Below are positions 51,530 through 61,196 of a DNA stretch of 64,000 nucleotides, piece after piece. This stretch comes from Leptospira kobayashii (GTDB lineage: Bacteria > Spirochaetota > Leptospiria > Leptospirales > Leptospiraceae): assembly GCF_003114835.2 (NCBI RefSeq), contig NZ_AP025028.1, positions 3,004,001 to 3,068,000 on the forward strand. Reading direction: 5' to 3'. A program made the translations under genes and the position numbers. The notes beneath the pieces were generated by a model. That model did no database searches and had not been told where the DNA came from. It saw only the letters and a program-made list of their open reading frames with translations. The stretch's first letter is position 1, and every line of letters begins with the position of its first letter.

Positions 51530-52795
51530 TTAGATTTTTTCCAATTCCAACAAATTAAATCCTATCGAGAAATTCAAATTTTCAAAAGACTGAAGCCTTT
51601 CCATTCGCAAATTCTGGAACTGATCCATACTTTGCCGATACGCATCGAAAAAATCGGCAAACTCAATGATTGTGATGTATCTCTTAGTGTAATTTTTCAG
51701 CATAACGTCGGATAGATTCCGATATTCGGCTATGAAATTTTTAGCATACGATTTATAAACCGTATCTTTTTCATAAGCTTTTTTCCATGCCGCATAAATT
51801 TCTTTTCGCAATTTATTTTTAACCAACTCTTTTTTCAGCTCGGAAGTTTTTACCGTTTGTTCCGCCGATTTAATATTTCCCTGATTGCGATCATTGACGG
51901 GAATAGGAATGCTTGCAGTCAGTGCATAATAGTTCTCAATATAACTTCCCTGTCTATCCCAAAGAATTCCCAAACTAACATCCGGGATTGCTTCCGCTTT
52001 CGCAAGAGATAGATTTGTTTTTTCATATTGAATCATAATTTCCGCAATCTGCACATCAGGTCTGTTTCTTTCTCCCCAATTCTGGAGATCCTCGATTTTC
52101 AATTGAAACGGATCCAACCCATCCAAACCGGCTTCGTTCAATTCCAACTTCGGAAAACTGGTCGCGGTTTCATCATTTAACAACAGTTTCAGACTATCTT
52201 CCTGTTCCTGGATTTTTGCAGATAAGTTGACACTCTCGTTTTCAAGCTGAAATAAAATCGCTTTCAATCTCATGATTTCACTCAAAGTCACGTCTTGCTG
52301 TGAAAATGATTTTTCCATTCTTGAAATCGTTTCCGAAATGGAACGGATATTTAATTTATAAAAATCCATAATCTCCCGGAAATAATACAAACTGAAAAAA
52401 GAAGATCTTAATTCGTATTTCAAAGCGCGGGTAAGATCGTATAACTCGTATTCCGTGATTCCTTTCAATAAGGACTTTGCCTGGATTCTTTTTTCTCTTT
52501 TACCTCCGAGTTCGATCAATTGCTGGAAGGAAACTAAAGTTTGGCCTTTCGGAGAAATGTCAAAATAGCGACCGGTTTTCCAATTATATGCATTCTGTTC
52601 CATATAAAAGGTGGGATTTTGCCACAGCCTGGCTTGCAAAATCTGAGCTCTGCTGGATTCAATATCATATTGTTTGGAAAGTAGCTGCAAGTTCCTTTCC
52701 TGGAATTGTTTTTCCAATTCTCCTAGTGAAACTCCGAATACAGGCGGAAACACCAAGAATATATGAATCAGAAAAATACTTCTATAAAACTTCAT
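51530..52795 (-). CDS. czcC: CzcC/TolC-type outer-membrane efflux protein
   Basis: This 421-residue protein has a signal peptide ending VFPPVFGVS and two TolC-family repeats rich in long helices (QILQARLWQNPTFYMEQNAY; QTVKTSELKKELVKNKLRKE). ASIPIPVNDRNQGN is the conserved strand segment of this family. It forms the outer-membrane duct of the czcCBA system. It is the first gene of the operon; no metal-responsive regulator gene adjoins. Confidence 0.9.
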   Translation of the reverse strand: MKFYRSIFLIHIFLVFPPVFGVSLGELEKQFQERNLQLLSKQYDIESSRAQILQARLWQNPTFYMEQNAYNWKTGRYFDISPKGQTLVSFQQLIELGGKREKRIQAKSLLKGITEYELYDLTRALKYELRSSFFSLYYFREIMDFYKLNIRSISETISRMEKSFSQQDVTLSEIMRLKAILFQLENESVNLSAKIQEQEDSLKLLLNDETATSFPKLELNEAGLDGLDPFQLKIEDLQNWGERNRPDVQIAEIMIQYEKTNLSLAKAEAIPDVSLGILWDRQGSYIENYYALTASIPIPVNDRNQGNIKSAEQTVKTSELKKELVKNKLRKEIYAAWKKAYEKDTVYKSYAKNFIAEYRNLSDVMLKNYTKRYITIIEFADFFDAYRQSMDQFQNLRMERLQSFENLNFSIGFNLLELEKI

Positions 52796-52913
52796 ACACA
52801 GACCAATTCTATGTATTACTTATTTATTTTTGCATGTCCAGAGCAAGAATATAATCTATACGGAAATCATTGTGGATTTTAAGTAAATGACCTTAGAAGT
52901 ATTTTTTAAACGA

Positions 52914-52968
52914 AAACCCTTAACAAATCCAAATAGAAAATGACTTTGGATCCGCTAAGGGTATTTTT
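52914..52968 (-). terminator. Probable terminator of the acylase gene, active possibly in both directions
   Basis: ACCCTTA (52916-52922) pairs with TAAGGGT (52956-52962), and inside them AAATCCAAA (52925-52933) pairs with TTTGGAT. T runs occur on both sides (ATTTTTTATTTTT rightward, TTTTCG-TTT leftward). It lies just beyond the acylase stop and upstream of czcC. Confidence 0.7.
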
Positions 52969-55505
52969 TATTTTTCGGAAGGTGCGAACTCGAGTTTATA
53001 TTTTCCGTCCGCATAACTTTCCTTAGAGAAAAGTATCTTCCTATGAATTCCGTCGATATAATTCTTCACCAAATTTCCATAAAACGGACTTCCCAGGTTT
53101 CCGCTATTTCCGATAGGAAGCTGAGTAACGGATTCGTCAAATCTTCCATAGTCGATGACTCTTCTTTTCGAAGGTCCCGATGTCGCCGTCCAATCTTCTT
53201 TCATCAATTTGTATTTGAGATTGTTAACAACTTCCGCTCCACCGGGACTCGGCAGAGGACCGATATCGAATATTTTACCAATCAAAGGGATGACACCGAG
53301 AGGATGAGGGTGTTTGATTTTATACAAATGTTTCCAACGCCAAAGAGAGGGAGACTTTGATACATGTTCTTCGAGATACGAAGCGGTATCTTCCAAAGAA
53401 CGAATCAAAATATCTTCTCTGGTTTCAATAATATCTTTTGTGTTTTGATCATCCCAAAATTTGGATTCCGGATTTTGAATGATACCTCTGTACGCATTCC
53501 AATATTCCGCAAAATCACCATATAACTTGAAATTATCTTCACCTAACTCATCTATTACTATATTCTTCAAAGTCAGATAAAAGAACACATCGTAAACAGC
53601 CCCGCCTTGCGAATCCAAATCATGTTCGAAATTCCAGCCTTTCAAAATTCCGAGAGCTTGTTTTCCGGAACGGGACTTCACTTTTTCCAAGGAAGGCAAA
53701 GCGATCTCCAGATAACGGGGAGCAAACGATGAAACAGTATCCGTTTGCAAGGAAGCCATATCTTCCAGAGACCATTTGTCCTGCCTTCCCAAAACATCTG
53801 CTAAGCGGAGAAACCTGTCTCTAGGCTGCCAATTCCCGTCCGGATATCCGAGGCCTGGTAATTTTTGAGAAGTCACCATATTGTTTGCAGTGATGATGAT
53901 TCCGTTCTTAGGATTGATGATTTTCGGGTTTTGCGAAGAAGGAAGATAGCCGATTACGTCATTTTCTCCCGTAGAACCTTCTAAAATTTTACGGGAATTT
54001 CCGGACTTTAAAATCGGGAATCTACCTACGGAATAATAGGCAATATTTCCTTTCGCATCCGCATAACTAAAATTAAGTCCGGGAGCTCCGATCAAAGACG
54101 ATGCGTTGTCCAATTCTCCGAAACTTGTCGAACGACCCATTTGGTAGAGTACATCCAAAAGCGGATTGGGGAGATGATGGTGCGCCCAATACAAGCTCAC
54201 CGGTTTTCCCGCATAACCTTTGATATGTTCTGTAATGATCGGACCATGGGATGAGATTTTGATTTCAAAAGGGATAGGATCTTTTCCTTTTACCAAAATC
54301 GGATCCGAATAGGTTTGTAGAGGAACCCATTTCCCTTTTTCCATTACCTTATCCTCGGAAACGGTTTCCGAATAAAGATTCACATCGTCTTGTTCCAACA
54401 TGGTAAGCCCCCACGCCTTATCCCTATTATGTGCAATCAAAGGGAAAGGTAGAATGGACAGAAAATAACCGTAATTTTCATATCCCGGAAAACGAATATG
54501 TGCTTCGTACCAGGCGCCGGGATTTGACAGCGCAATATGAGGGTCATTGGCAAGGATGGCACCTCCGCTCGAAGAACGAGAAGGAGCGATCAACCACGAA
54601 TTACTTCCCTCCAAAGGTTCGATAGGAAGAATCAGATTCGAAACCTCGTCAACTAATCGATGTATTGCGCTAACATCGGTTCCGGATTTCGGAGAAACAT
54701 AATTTGCCGAATGTTTGATCTTCATTTCTCGGATCAAATCATTCCCGGACGGACGATCCGAATCGGTATGGGAAGAAAGTTTGGGAGATCCTGGTTGCGA
54801 CTCCAGAATCGTTGCCCCTTTTTCCAAATCATATCTCGGGAAAAGCTCATACACATTTCTATCTTTCAACTCGGATTCCAAAATGGTATAGAGGCTGTCC
54901 GTTTTGATTCCTTCCGCAAAGGAAAATCCCATATAAAAAAGAAAGGAAATCGCATCTATTCTGTTAAATGGTCTCGGTTTGATTCCCAAAATAGTGTATT
55001 CTATCGGAAAATTTCCCTCTTCCACAAACGCATTTACTCCGGTAAGAAATGCGTCCAATTCTTCCCATGCGCCGGGATGAAGATGTTTTTCCGAGTTAGC
55101 ATATTCCTCCGCTGTTTTTTTAAGAAGCAATGATTTTAAAAACTTGTCCGACTCGAGTAACTTGTCTCCGAATAACTCGGTAAGATCTCCCCTTCCGATC
55201 CGTCTTTGCAATTCCATTTGAAAAAGCCGGTCCTGTGCAATCGTATAACCTAAGGCAAAATAGGCGGACAAGGAATCTCCCGCGTCGATATGAGGAATCC
55301 CGTTTACATCCCGAATTACGGTTACGTTCGTTTTGATAAAAGGATGTTTTTTCAAACCGTTGTAATTCGGAGATTTGGAAGCAACCAGTCCCCAAAAAAT
55401 AAAATGAAGTATTACCGGCAATGCCAGAATAAAAACAACCCCTCCGTAAAGAAAGGGGCGTTTTTTGAATTGTTTCGAAATGGATTTTAAAATGGGAAGG
55501 TTCAT
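52968..55505 (-). CDS. Penicillin acylase-family (Ntn) amidohydrolase
   Basis: The start at 55505 (MNLPILKSISKQF) has AGGAG 8 nt upstream and gives 845 residues. One membrane segment near the N-terminus (about 20-42) anchors it. The Ntn pattern is visible: alpha part with VIRDVNGIPHIDAGD and GYTIAQDRLFQMEL, then the self-cleavage site before Ser in EGSNSWLI, and LANDPHIALSNPGAWYEAHI of the beta subunit, with the late Asn/Arg region GLNFSYADAKGNIAYY. Members cleave amides such as penicillins or acyl-homoserine lactones; the substrate here is unknown. It follows an exported-protein gene after 13 bp. Confidence 0.9.
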   Translation of the reverse strand: MNLPILKSISKQFKKRPFLYGGVVFILALPVILHFIFWGLVASKSPNYNGLKKHPFIKTNVTVIRDVNGIPHIDAGDSLSAYFALGYTIAQDRLFQMELQRRIGRGDLTELFGDKLLESDKFLKSLLLKKTAEEYANSEKHLHPGAWEELDAFLTGVNAFVEEGNFPIEYTILGIKPRPFNRIDAISFLFYMGFSFAEGIKTDSLYTILESELKDRNVYELFPRYDLEKGATILESQPGSPKLSSHTDSDRPSGNDLIREMKIKHSANYVSPKSGTDVSAIHRLVDEVSNLILPIEPLEGSNSWLIAPSRSSSGGAILANDPHIALSNPGAWYEAHIRFPGYENYGYFLSILPFPLIAHNRDKAWGLTMLEQDDVNLYSETVSEDKVMEKGKWVPLQTYSDPILVKGKDPIPFEIKISSHGPIITEHIKGYAGKPVSLYWAHHHLPNPLLDVLYQMGRSTSFGELDNASSLIGAPGLNFSYADAKGNIAYYSVGRFPILKSGNSRKILEGSTGENDVIGYLPSSQNPKIINPKNGIIITANNMVTSQKLPGLGYPDGNWQPRDRFLRLADVLGRQDKWSLEDMASLQTDTVSSFAPRYLEIALPSLEKVKSRSGKQALGILKGWNFEHDLDSQGGAVYDVFFYLTLKNIVIDELGEDNFKLYGDFAEYWNAYRGIIQNPESKFWDDQNTKDIIETREDILIRSLEDTASYLEEHVSKSPSLWRWKHLYKIKHPHPLGVIPLIGKIFDIGPLPSPGGAEVVNNLKYKLMKEDWTATSGPSKRRVIDYGRFDESVTQLPIGNSGNLGSPFYGNLVKNYIDGIHRKILFSKESYADGKYKLEFAPSEK

Positions 55506-55518
55506 CACCAACTCCTGG

Positions 55519-56721
55519 TTATTGCAAAGATTTGAGACTACGAATTCTGTCTTGTTTGTCTTGAGAATCCCAAGCTGCCTTTGAAAAAGACTCCACTTGG
55601 TAAAACTTTGTTTTGTATTCGTCCTTGTAAGGATAAACAAGCTCTCTATCCGGCTCTGTTGTTTTTGCCGCCTGAAGTTTTCTCAAACCCTCTTCACCCT
55701 GATTGTACCATTCCGGATCAATCGGAAGATTGACTCTATGCCCTCGGAAAGAAGTAGCGAGGTACGGGCCATCCAGGTCTTTGTCTCTTAGGATTTTTCC
55801 AAAAAATATAAATTCAACTTCATTGGAACCTGCTTTCAAATCGCCGTCATGAATCGCGTAGGCGACGTATTCTCCGTTCTTTTCATCTTTTAGATTCGCT
55901 TCCAGATGGTATTTGCCTTTTCTGTAAACATTCACGATCGCTTTTACAACCAAAGAACCGTCTTGCAATGAATCACTGAACACTCCGTTGAATTCGGCAG
56001 GGATGGTGGGTGATGAGAAGAAACTACTAGTAACAGTTGTTTTATTTCCTTCCGGTCCGTAAGTGATATCGGCAACGAGAGACATTTGCCCCCAGTCCGC
56101 TTTCATCGGCTTCCAGGAAAAAGTAAATACGTTGTCACCTCGGGTTTGATCTCCGTCGACTCCATTATCATTTACGGAAGCACTGACCGCGCCGTATCTT
56201 TGTCCTTCCCATTCTCTGAACACTTGATGGGAATCAATGGATATTTTCACACGATTGCGGGACTTGTCCCTACATTCCAGAGTAACATAAATGGAATCTT
56301 TATTACCGATTACGGCCCAAGTTTTAGGCTGGAACAAACACACGTAACCGTTTCCCTCCTTTGTTTTCGGGTCCAACTGATAGTCGGGGGAATTTTCAAT
56401 AATGAAAGGAAATGCCAAATCATGGTTTAAAATCGACATCGGCCTGGAAAAAGGAGGGTATTGGGCCCATTCGACATACTGTTCCAGTACATGTTGTACG
56501 GTAGCTCCGTCGTCAGGGATGCCTGCGTCTCCGGAATCACCCGTCCGGCCCGCATAATCCCCGCTTGTTGGATCACTGGTTCCAGACATTATATCTTGTC
56601 TTGATTTTTGTCTTCTTTCGGACTCGGAATCACCACTCTCTTTCAAAACGAAAAAGAGGACTGCAACAATCAATAACAAAACAACTGCTAGATAAACACC
56701 GTATTTACGGAAAAGATCCAT
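55519..56721 (-). CDS. Membrane-anchored periplasmic protein of unknown function
   Basis: The ATG at 56721 (MDLFRKYGVYLAVV) has AGGTGG about 8 nt upstream and gives 400 residues; GTG at 56733 is an alternative. One membrane helix (about 8-29) is followed by a charged, low-complexity linker and then a beta-rich domain (IYVTLECRDKSRNRVKISID; GDNVFTFSWKPMKADWGQMS; GKYHLEANLKDEKNGEYVAY) resembling Ig-like or choice-of-anchor modules. It is placed between the transglycosylase and acylase genes on one strand, so an envelope role is likely. No family was identified. Confidence 0.65.
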   Translation of the reverse strand: MDLFRKYGVYLAVVLLLIVAVLFFVLKESGDSESERRQKSRQDIMSGTSDPTSGDYAGRTGDSGDAGIPDDGATVQHVLEQYVEWAQYPPFSRPMSILNHDLAFPFIIENSPDYQLDPKTKEGNGYVCLFQPKTWAVIGNKDSIYVTLECRDKSRNRVKISIDSHQVFREWEGQRYGAVSASVNDNGVDGDQTRGDNVFTFSWKPMKADWGQMSLVADITYGPEGNKTTVTSSFFSSPTIPAEFNGVFSDSLQDGSLVVKAIVNVYRKGKYHLEANLKDEKNGEYVAYAIHDGDLKAGSNEVEFIFFGKILRDKDLDGPYLATSFRGHRVNLPIDPEWYNQGEEGLRKLQAAKTTEPDRELVYPYKDEYKTKFYQVESFSKAAWDSQDKQDRIRSLKSLQ

Positions 56722-56789
56722 ACCTCGAACCACCTTTTTTAAAAAACGGTTTTGAGGCTGGATCTAATCCTTCGGATGTAAAGTAAAAT

Positions 56790-57455
56790 TTATTCTTCTT
56801 CGAAGAGAGCTAAATCATAGGAGAAAGATCCGGTTGTTTCGAATTCTTTCCAAGTTTGATAATGATTTGCAATCGATCTCGGGTAAGAAGGTAGCCCTCC
56901 CCACTTTTTCCAACCGCCAAGACCCGCATTGTAAGCAAGAAGCGCATCCTTTGGGGAGCCGGTTTCCTTCATTAGATCATTCAAAAATAGTACTCCCAGT
57001 TTCAGATTGGTGGTAGCATGAAACAGGTCACTCTTATCCGAATAGGCAATCCCTTTGGTTTTGGACAACCATTTCGCTGTGGCAGGCATAATCTGCATAT
57101 AACCCAAAGCCCCTTTGTGGGATTTTGCAGTTCGTTTGAATTGGGATTCGGTTTGAATGACTCCCAATAAAAAAGCTACTTTGTCGATTTCATTTTCTCC
57201 CGCAAACTCGGAGCGTTTCGGGAATTGGAGCATTCGGGAAGCGGATAAGATGGAAAGAGAAAGTGTTTCTCTTTCTGTTTTTTCAAGACCGGGCCTTACA
57301 CGGGAAATATACTCCGTAATTTTTGCCACTTCGGTTCGCCTAGAGCCAAAATCGGATTCGGAACTGGCTTTTCCGTAGGATTCCAGGAAAAATACACCCA
57401 GGCTTAGACATAAAGCGATGATTTTTGAAATTCGGTTTCTATTTTCGCGTAGCAT
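56790..57455 (-). CDS. Lytic transglycosylase (SLT family)
   Basis: The ATG at 57455 (MLRENRNRISKII) has GAGGAG 6-7 nt upstream and gives 221 residues. A signal sequence ends near FLESYGKASS. The SLT domain is clear: LGVIQTESQFKRTAKS (catalytic Glu), GALGYMQIMPATAKWL, LFHATTNLKLGVLFL and LLAYNAGLGGWKKW. It cleaves murein glycan strands. Three TTGTGC-N3-GCACAA boxes lie just upstream. It is probably the first gene of an operon with the exported protein and the acylase. Confidence 0.9.
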   Translation of the reverse strand: MLRENRNRISKIIALCLSLGVFFLESYGKASSESDFGSRRTEVAKITEYISRVRPGLEKTERETLSLSILSASRMLQFPKRSEFAGENEIDKVAFLLGVIQTESQFKRTAKSHKGALGYMQIMPATAKWLSKTKGIAYSDKSDLFHATTNLKLGVLFLNDLMKETGSPKDALLAYNAGLGGWKKWGGLPSYPRSIANHYQTWKEFETTGSFSYDLALFEEE

Positions 57456-57469
57456 TGTTTTCGCTCCTC

Positions 57470-57543
57470 TTGTGCATCGCACAAGATAGGACCAGGTTTT
57501 TATGCGACGCACAATTGTCCATTCATTTTTGTGCGGTGCACAA
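57470..57543 (-). promoter_or_regulatory. Three phased operators TTGTGC-N3-GCACAA upstream of the transglycosylase gene
   Basis: Boxes lie at 57470-57484, 57500-57514 (one mismatch) and 57529-57543. Centres are 30 and 29 bp apart, about three helical turns, so bound proteins would face the same side of the DNA. The nearest box is 15 bp before the ATG. A possible promoter overlaps the middle box: TTGTGC (57514-57509), 17 nt, TCCTAT. The binding protein is not identified; nothing nearby is an obvious regulator. Confidence 0.75.
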
Positions 57544-57605
57544 ATGGGATGATCCAGATTTCTTTTGGTATTCTTTGAAAATCGGCTTTCCGATATAGGG
57601 GAAGA

Positions 57606-59993
57606 TTGGACTTACATCTTAACTTCTATAGCTTTTACTACTTTGGGCTTTGTTTGGTCAGTGCCACTGCCTTCTTTTATTTTTTTCTCAGAAGGAAAAA
57701 CCTACCGCCTTCTTTCTCGGACTTTATCCTATTTCTATTTTGTCTTTTCCTTTGGTCGTTCTCCTGGATGATCTGCAATTCCGTTTTGCACCCATGGACA
57801 GGAGTGGTGTTTATCTTCCTAAAAAACCCTGCAGTCCTGGTTCTTGGCACTTCCCTACTTTCGGCTTCTTTTAGATTTCAGGGAAAAGACAACTCAAAAT
57901 ACCGTTTATTATTTGTTAAACTATCATACCTTCTGTCTTTAATTACGATCATTTGCAATGTCTGGGGATTTTTTTTCAGACCGATCGTATTCAACAAGTC
58001 GATGGAATTTTTCGTTCCCATCCAATCCAGTGAATCGTTTTTCATTCAACTGAGTATTCTAAGCATAGCGGTAACTCTTTCCATCCAATTGCTCGTTACT
58101 TTGATCGTACTCGTAATTAAATACGGAAAGGCGAACGGGACAACAAAATCCAAATACAGGAATTTCATATTTGCGGCACTTTCCATTTTATTTTTAGCAG
58201 TGCTCGATGTATTTTTCGATTTGGATCTGATGCATAAGGAAATCTATTTATTCATATTAACAAATGTTACTATATTTGCGGTTACGGCAGTGATTATGAC
58301 GGGTCTCAGCCAGGATAATATCCCTACTTCCGTCGGATTTAAAATCATGACTTTCAATGTAACTTTAATTTATCTGGTGTTATCCGTCGTTGCCAATATT
58401 CTTTTCGCCCGTTACCGTTCCGACTTTGAAACCAATTTGGAACGGGAAAAAATAATCGTAAAGACACAGATCGAAGAAGGCATAAAATTTCCGATTATCT
58501 ATCAATCCGAGTTTGTCTTGGAAACGGAAAACAAAGTTTTTCTCATCAACAAGCCCAACCTATCGATTCATAATCCCTTTTTTCAAAACGAAAGGATCAC
58601 CATACCTAATCGATTCCAAATCGAAGTGGTCACAAATACCGCGAAAGGAGTTTATTGGTTAAGCGACTTCAATGCAAATAACAAAAATTATGTTATCGGA
58701 ATTTCCTACCTGGATTATAGAAAATCAATCGCATCCATTGTTCTTTGGTTGATTTTCACTCTTACGATATCTCTATTTTCCGTATTTTTACTTTATCCCG
58801 TACTTCATAAGAACAATATCATAACTCCTTTGAATCGTCTTTTGGAAGGAATCCGAAAAATGCAAGCCGGAGATTTGGATGTAAAAGTATCCGTGCAAAC
58901 CAGAGATGAAATCGGAGAAATCACGAAAAGTTTCAATCAGATGATCCAAAGAGTGAAAAATTCCCATTTGGGTTTGGAAGATAAAATCCGGCAAAGAACT
59001 AGGGAGCTGCAAGACAAGTTGGTGGAATTGGGGAATACCCAATCACAATTATTGCAAGCGGAAAGACTTTCCACATTAGGGAAAATTGCGGCAAGTGTCG
59101 CACACGAAATCAATAATCCGTTGGCTGCCATCAAAGCGAGTGCAAGCTTTTTAAGAAATGAAGAATCGAATGAATTTCCGAATCAAAAAGATCAAAATGA
59201 TGATATGAATTATAAACTGGCGACTGAAATTCTAAATGAAGAAAAGAATCAGTTCAATTCGGACGGAGGACTTCGCCTCAAAAGAAAAAGAGAGCTCTCC
59301 AAGTTTTTCGCTTCCATAGGTTTTTCAGAACCTGCTTCCGTCGCGGATACTTGTTCCGATCTGGGAATCGAATCCATTCCAGAGACGCATAAAATTTTAT
59401 TTCAGTCCGAGAAAGGCAAACAGATGTTTATCGATCTTTTGGATAAAAAACAAAGGAACTTTCATCTATCTCTGATCGAAACCGCAGTGGACAGAGCTTC
59501 TAAAATTGTCTTTGCGTTGAAACATTATTCTTATTCGGGGCCGAAGGAAAATAAAATACAATTCTCTCTAACGGATGGTATCGATTCCGTTTTGCTTATG
59601 TATTCTTCTTCCTGGAAACAAGGAATTCAAATTGAAACCGATTACCGGGACAACGCGCAAATCTTAGGTTATCCGGATGAATTGATACAAGTCTGGACGA
59701 ACCTACTTTACAATGCGGTACAAGCTTGCCCGTCGCAGAAAGGTAAAATCAAAATATTCGTCGGGAAAATCAAAGACGAAATTACAATCACCATCAGAGA
59801 TAACGGCAAAGGGATTCCGGAAGAACACCTAACGCAGATTTTCGAACCTTTTTTCACAACGAAAGAATTGGGGATGGGAACCGGATTAGGATTATCCACA
59901 GTCAAAAAGATAGTGGATAATCATGGAGGGAAAATCATAGTCCAAAGCGAACCGGGAAATACTTCCTTTTCCATTTCACTTCCCTTCCTATAA
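57606..59993 (+). CDS. Multi-spanning sensor histidine kinase with HAMP and long H-to-N insertion
   Basis: This 795-residue protein starts with TTG (GGGGAAG just upstream). About eight N-terminal helices (1-260) resemble a 7TM-type sensor, then comes a periplasmic segment and one more helix. HAMP is at about 405-455 (IITPLNRLLEGIRKMQAGDL...TRDEIGEITKSFNQM), a coiled coil next, H-box ASVAHEINNPLAAIK (His about 500), N-box VWTNLLYNAVQAC (about 691), IRDNGKGIP and TGLGLSTVKKI. The stretch between H-box and N-box is about 190 residues and contains KRKRELSKFFASIGFSEPAS, similar in layout to the other two kinases of the window. No response regulator is adjacent. Confidence 0.88.
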   Translation: MDLHLNFYSFYYFGLCLVSATAFFYFFLRRKNLPPSFSDFILFLFCLFLWSFSWMICNSVLHPWTGVVFIFLKNPAVLVLGTSLLSASFRFQGKDNSKYRLLFVKLSYLLSLITIICNVWGFFFRPIVFNKSMEFFVPIQSSESFFIQLSILSIAVTLSIQLLVTLIVLVIKYGKANGTTKSKYRNFIFAALSILFLAVLDVFFDLDLMHKEIYLFILTNVTIFAVTAVIMTGLSQDNIPTSVGFKIMTFNVTLIYLVLSVVANILFARYRSDFETNLEREKIIVKTQIEEGIKFPIIYQSEFVLETENKVFLINKPNLSIHNPFFQNERITIPNRFQIEVVTNTAKGVYWLSDFNANNKNYVIGISYLDYRKSIASIVLWLIFTLTISLFSVFLLYPVLHKNNIITPLNRLLEGIRKMQAGDLDVKVSVQTRDEIGEITKSFNQMIQRVKNSHLGLEDKIRQRTRELQDKLVELGNTQSQLLQAERLSTLGKIAASVAHEINNPLAAIKASASFLRNEESNEFPNQKDQNDDMNYKLATEILNEEKNQFNSDGGLRLKRKRELSKFFASIGFSEPASVADTCSDLGIESIPETHKILFQSEKGKQMFIDLLDKKQRNFHLSLIETAVDRASKIVFALKHYSYSGPKENKIQFSLTDGIDSVLLMYSSSWKQGIQIETDYRDNAQILGYPDELIQVWTNLLYNAVQACPSQKGKIKIFVGKIKDEITITIRDNGKGIPEEHLTQIFEPFFTTKELGMGTGLGLSTVKKIVDNHGGKIIVQSEPGNTSFSISLPFL

Positions 59994-60183
59994 AATAACT
60001 CATTTTGCTGCTTTTTTAAAACCGCTTACCCTGCCCCGGGGAACAGAAACGGGGGAAATTCCGTAAATTTTCCTGGCTCAATGGCAAGTTTGTGCTAAAA
60101 TTATGTCGAAATTGGTAAAAAAACTCTTGCCTTAATTTTGCCAAATCTATACAACATGTAGGAAGGTTCAAAGGAGAACGAAA

Positions 60184-61005
60184 ATGCAAAAGCGAACAAT
60201 TTTAAATTTACTGGCTGCGGCAATGACTCTAGCACTTGCTGGATCACTAAGCGCACAAACTTATACAGTTTTCATTCATGGAAAATCAGGATCTAACCAC
60301 AATGGTGTAGGTACCACAGACGTTAACAACTATTGGGGAAGTTCCACAAATAGCGTTTCCGGTTCTAAAATCTTCATCGGTTACGATGGAACAACTGACC
60401 CAAGAACTTACGGTTCTTCCCGTGCACAAACAAATGTGACTACAGGACTTACTAACTATTGCAAAAACGGAAAATCTTGTAAGATCGTTTGCCACTCTGC
60501 CGGTTGTTACGCAATCGAATATTGGTTGTCCAACTTAGGTGGAACTGCTTCTTCCAAAGGTTTTAACATCACTAAAGTAACTGCACTTGCTGCTGCTTCC
60601 GGTGGTTCTGAACTTGCTTCCGCACTGAACGGAATCACTTTTGGTTTCGGTGGAAACGCAATGGACAAAGCATTGATCGTTGGAACTGCTCGTGGCGCTT
60701 TCAATCATAACAACACTGGTTCGGTTGGTGTTTACCATGTTCCTGGTTACAAAGGTATGATCGGCGCATCTCTCATTCTTCCTGGTGAAGACGATTATGC
60801 AGTAGCTTACCACTCTTCTTGCGGATACAATCGCACAGGCGGACTTAGCAAATGCCAAGCATCTCTCACTCAAAGTGAAGGAATCTGGCCTTTCAACTCC
60901 AATCAAACTTATGTTCAATACAGCGGTCACTACAGAGCTCCTTCTGTTGGATCCGATGGTCTTTACTTGAACCACTCTGAAATTAAAGCGGAAGGTTCTA
61001 GATAG
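60184..61005 (+). CDS. Secreted alpha/beta hydrolase, tandem copy 1
   Basis: This 273-residue protein has a strong ribosome-binding site (AAGGAGAACG) and a signal peptide ending AGSLSAQT. The lipase-like pattern is YTVFIHGKSGSNHNG (oxyanion region), the nucleophile elbow CKIVCHSAGCYAIEYW (C-HSAG-C in place of G-x-S-x-G), an acidic residue in LPGEDDYAVAYHS and a late His in LYLNHSEI. Several Cys suggest disulfides, in line with export. The next gene is a close duplicate. The substrate is unknown; a lipase/esterase role is inferred from the fold pattern. Confidence 0.78.
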   Translation: MQKRTILNLLAAAMTLALAGSLSAQTYTVFIHGKSGSNHNGVGTTDVNNYWGSSTNSVSGSKIFIGYDGTTDPRTYGSSRAQTNVTTGLTNYCKNGKSCKIVCHSAGCYAIEYWLSNLGGTASSKGFNITKVTALAAASGGSELASALNGITFGFGGNAMDKALIVGTARGAFNHNNTGSVGVYHVPGYKGMIGASLILPGEDDYAVAYHSSCGYNRTGGLSKCQASLTQSEGIWPFNSNQTYVQYSGHYRAPSVGSDGLYLNHSEIKAEGSR

Positions 61006-61039
61006 TCTCTACTTTTAATTTCATTCTTTCTCCGAAAGG

Positions 61040-61068
61040 GGCTAACCGAAAGGTTAGCCTTTTTTTTT
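61040..61068 (+). terminator. Terminator of hydrolase copy 1
   Basis: GGCTAACC (61040-61047), loop GAAA, GGTTAGCC (61052-61059), then nine T. It is a perfect stem 35 nt after the stop, so each tandem copy is transcribed separately. Confidence 0.93.
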
Positions 61069-61196
61069 GCCCACGGCTTACTTAAAACCTTGCAAAACCA
61101 TGTTCAGAAATTTATTTCTGCCTTCTTTAAAAATATGTTGCCACATTTGTAATATTTTCGTCTTATTTCTTCAAAGACACTTTGGAGAAAAAAAGT

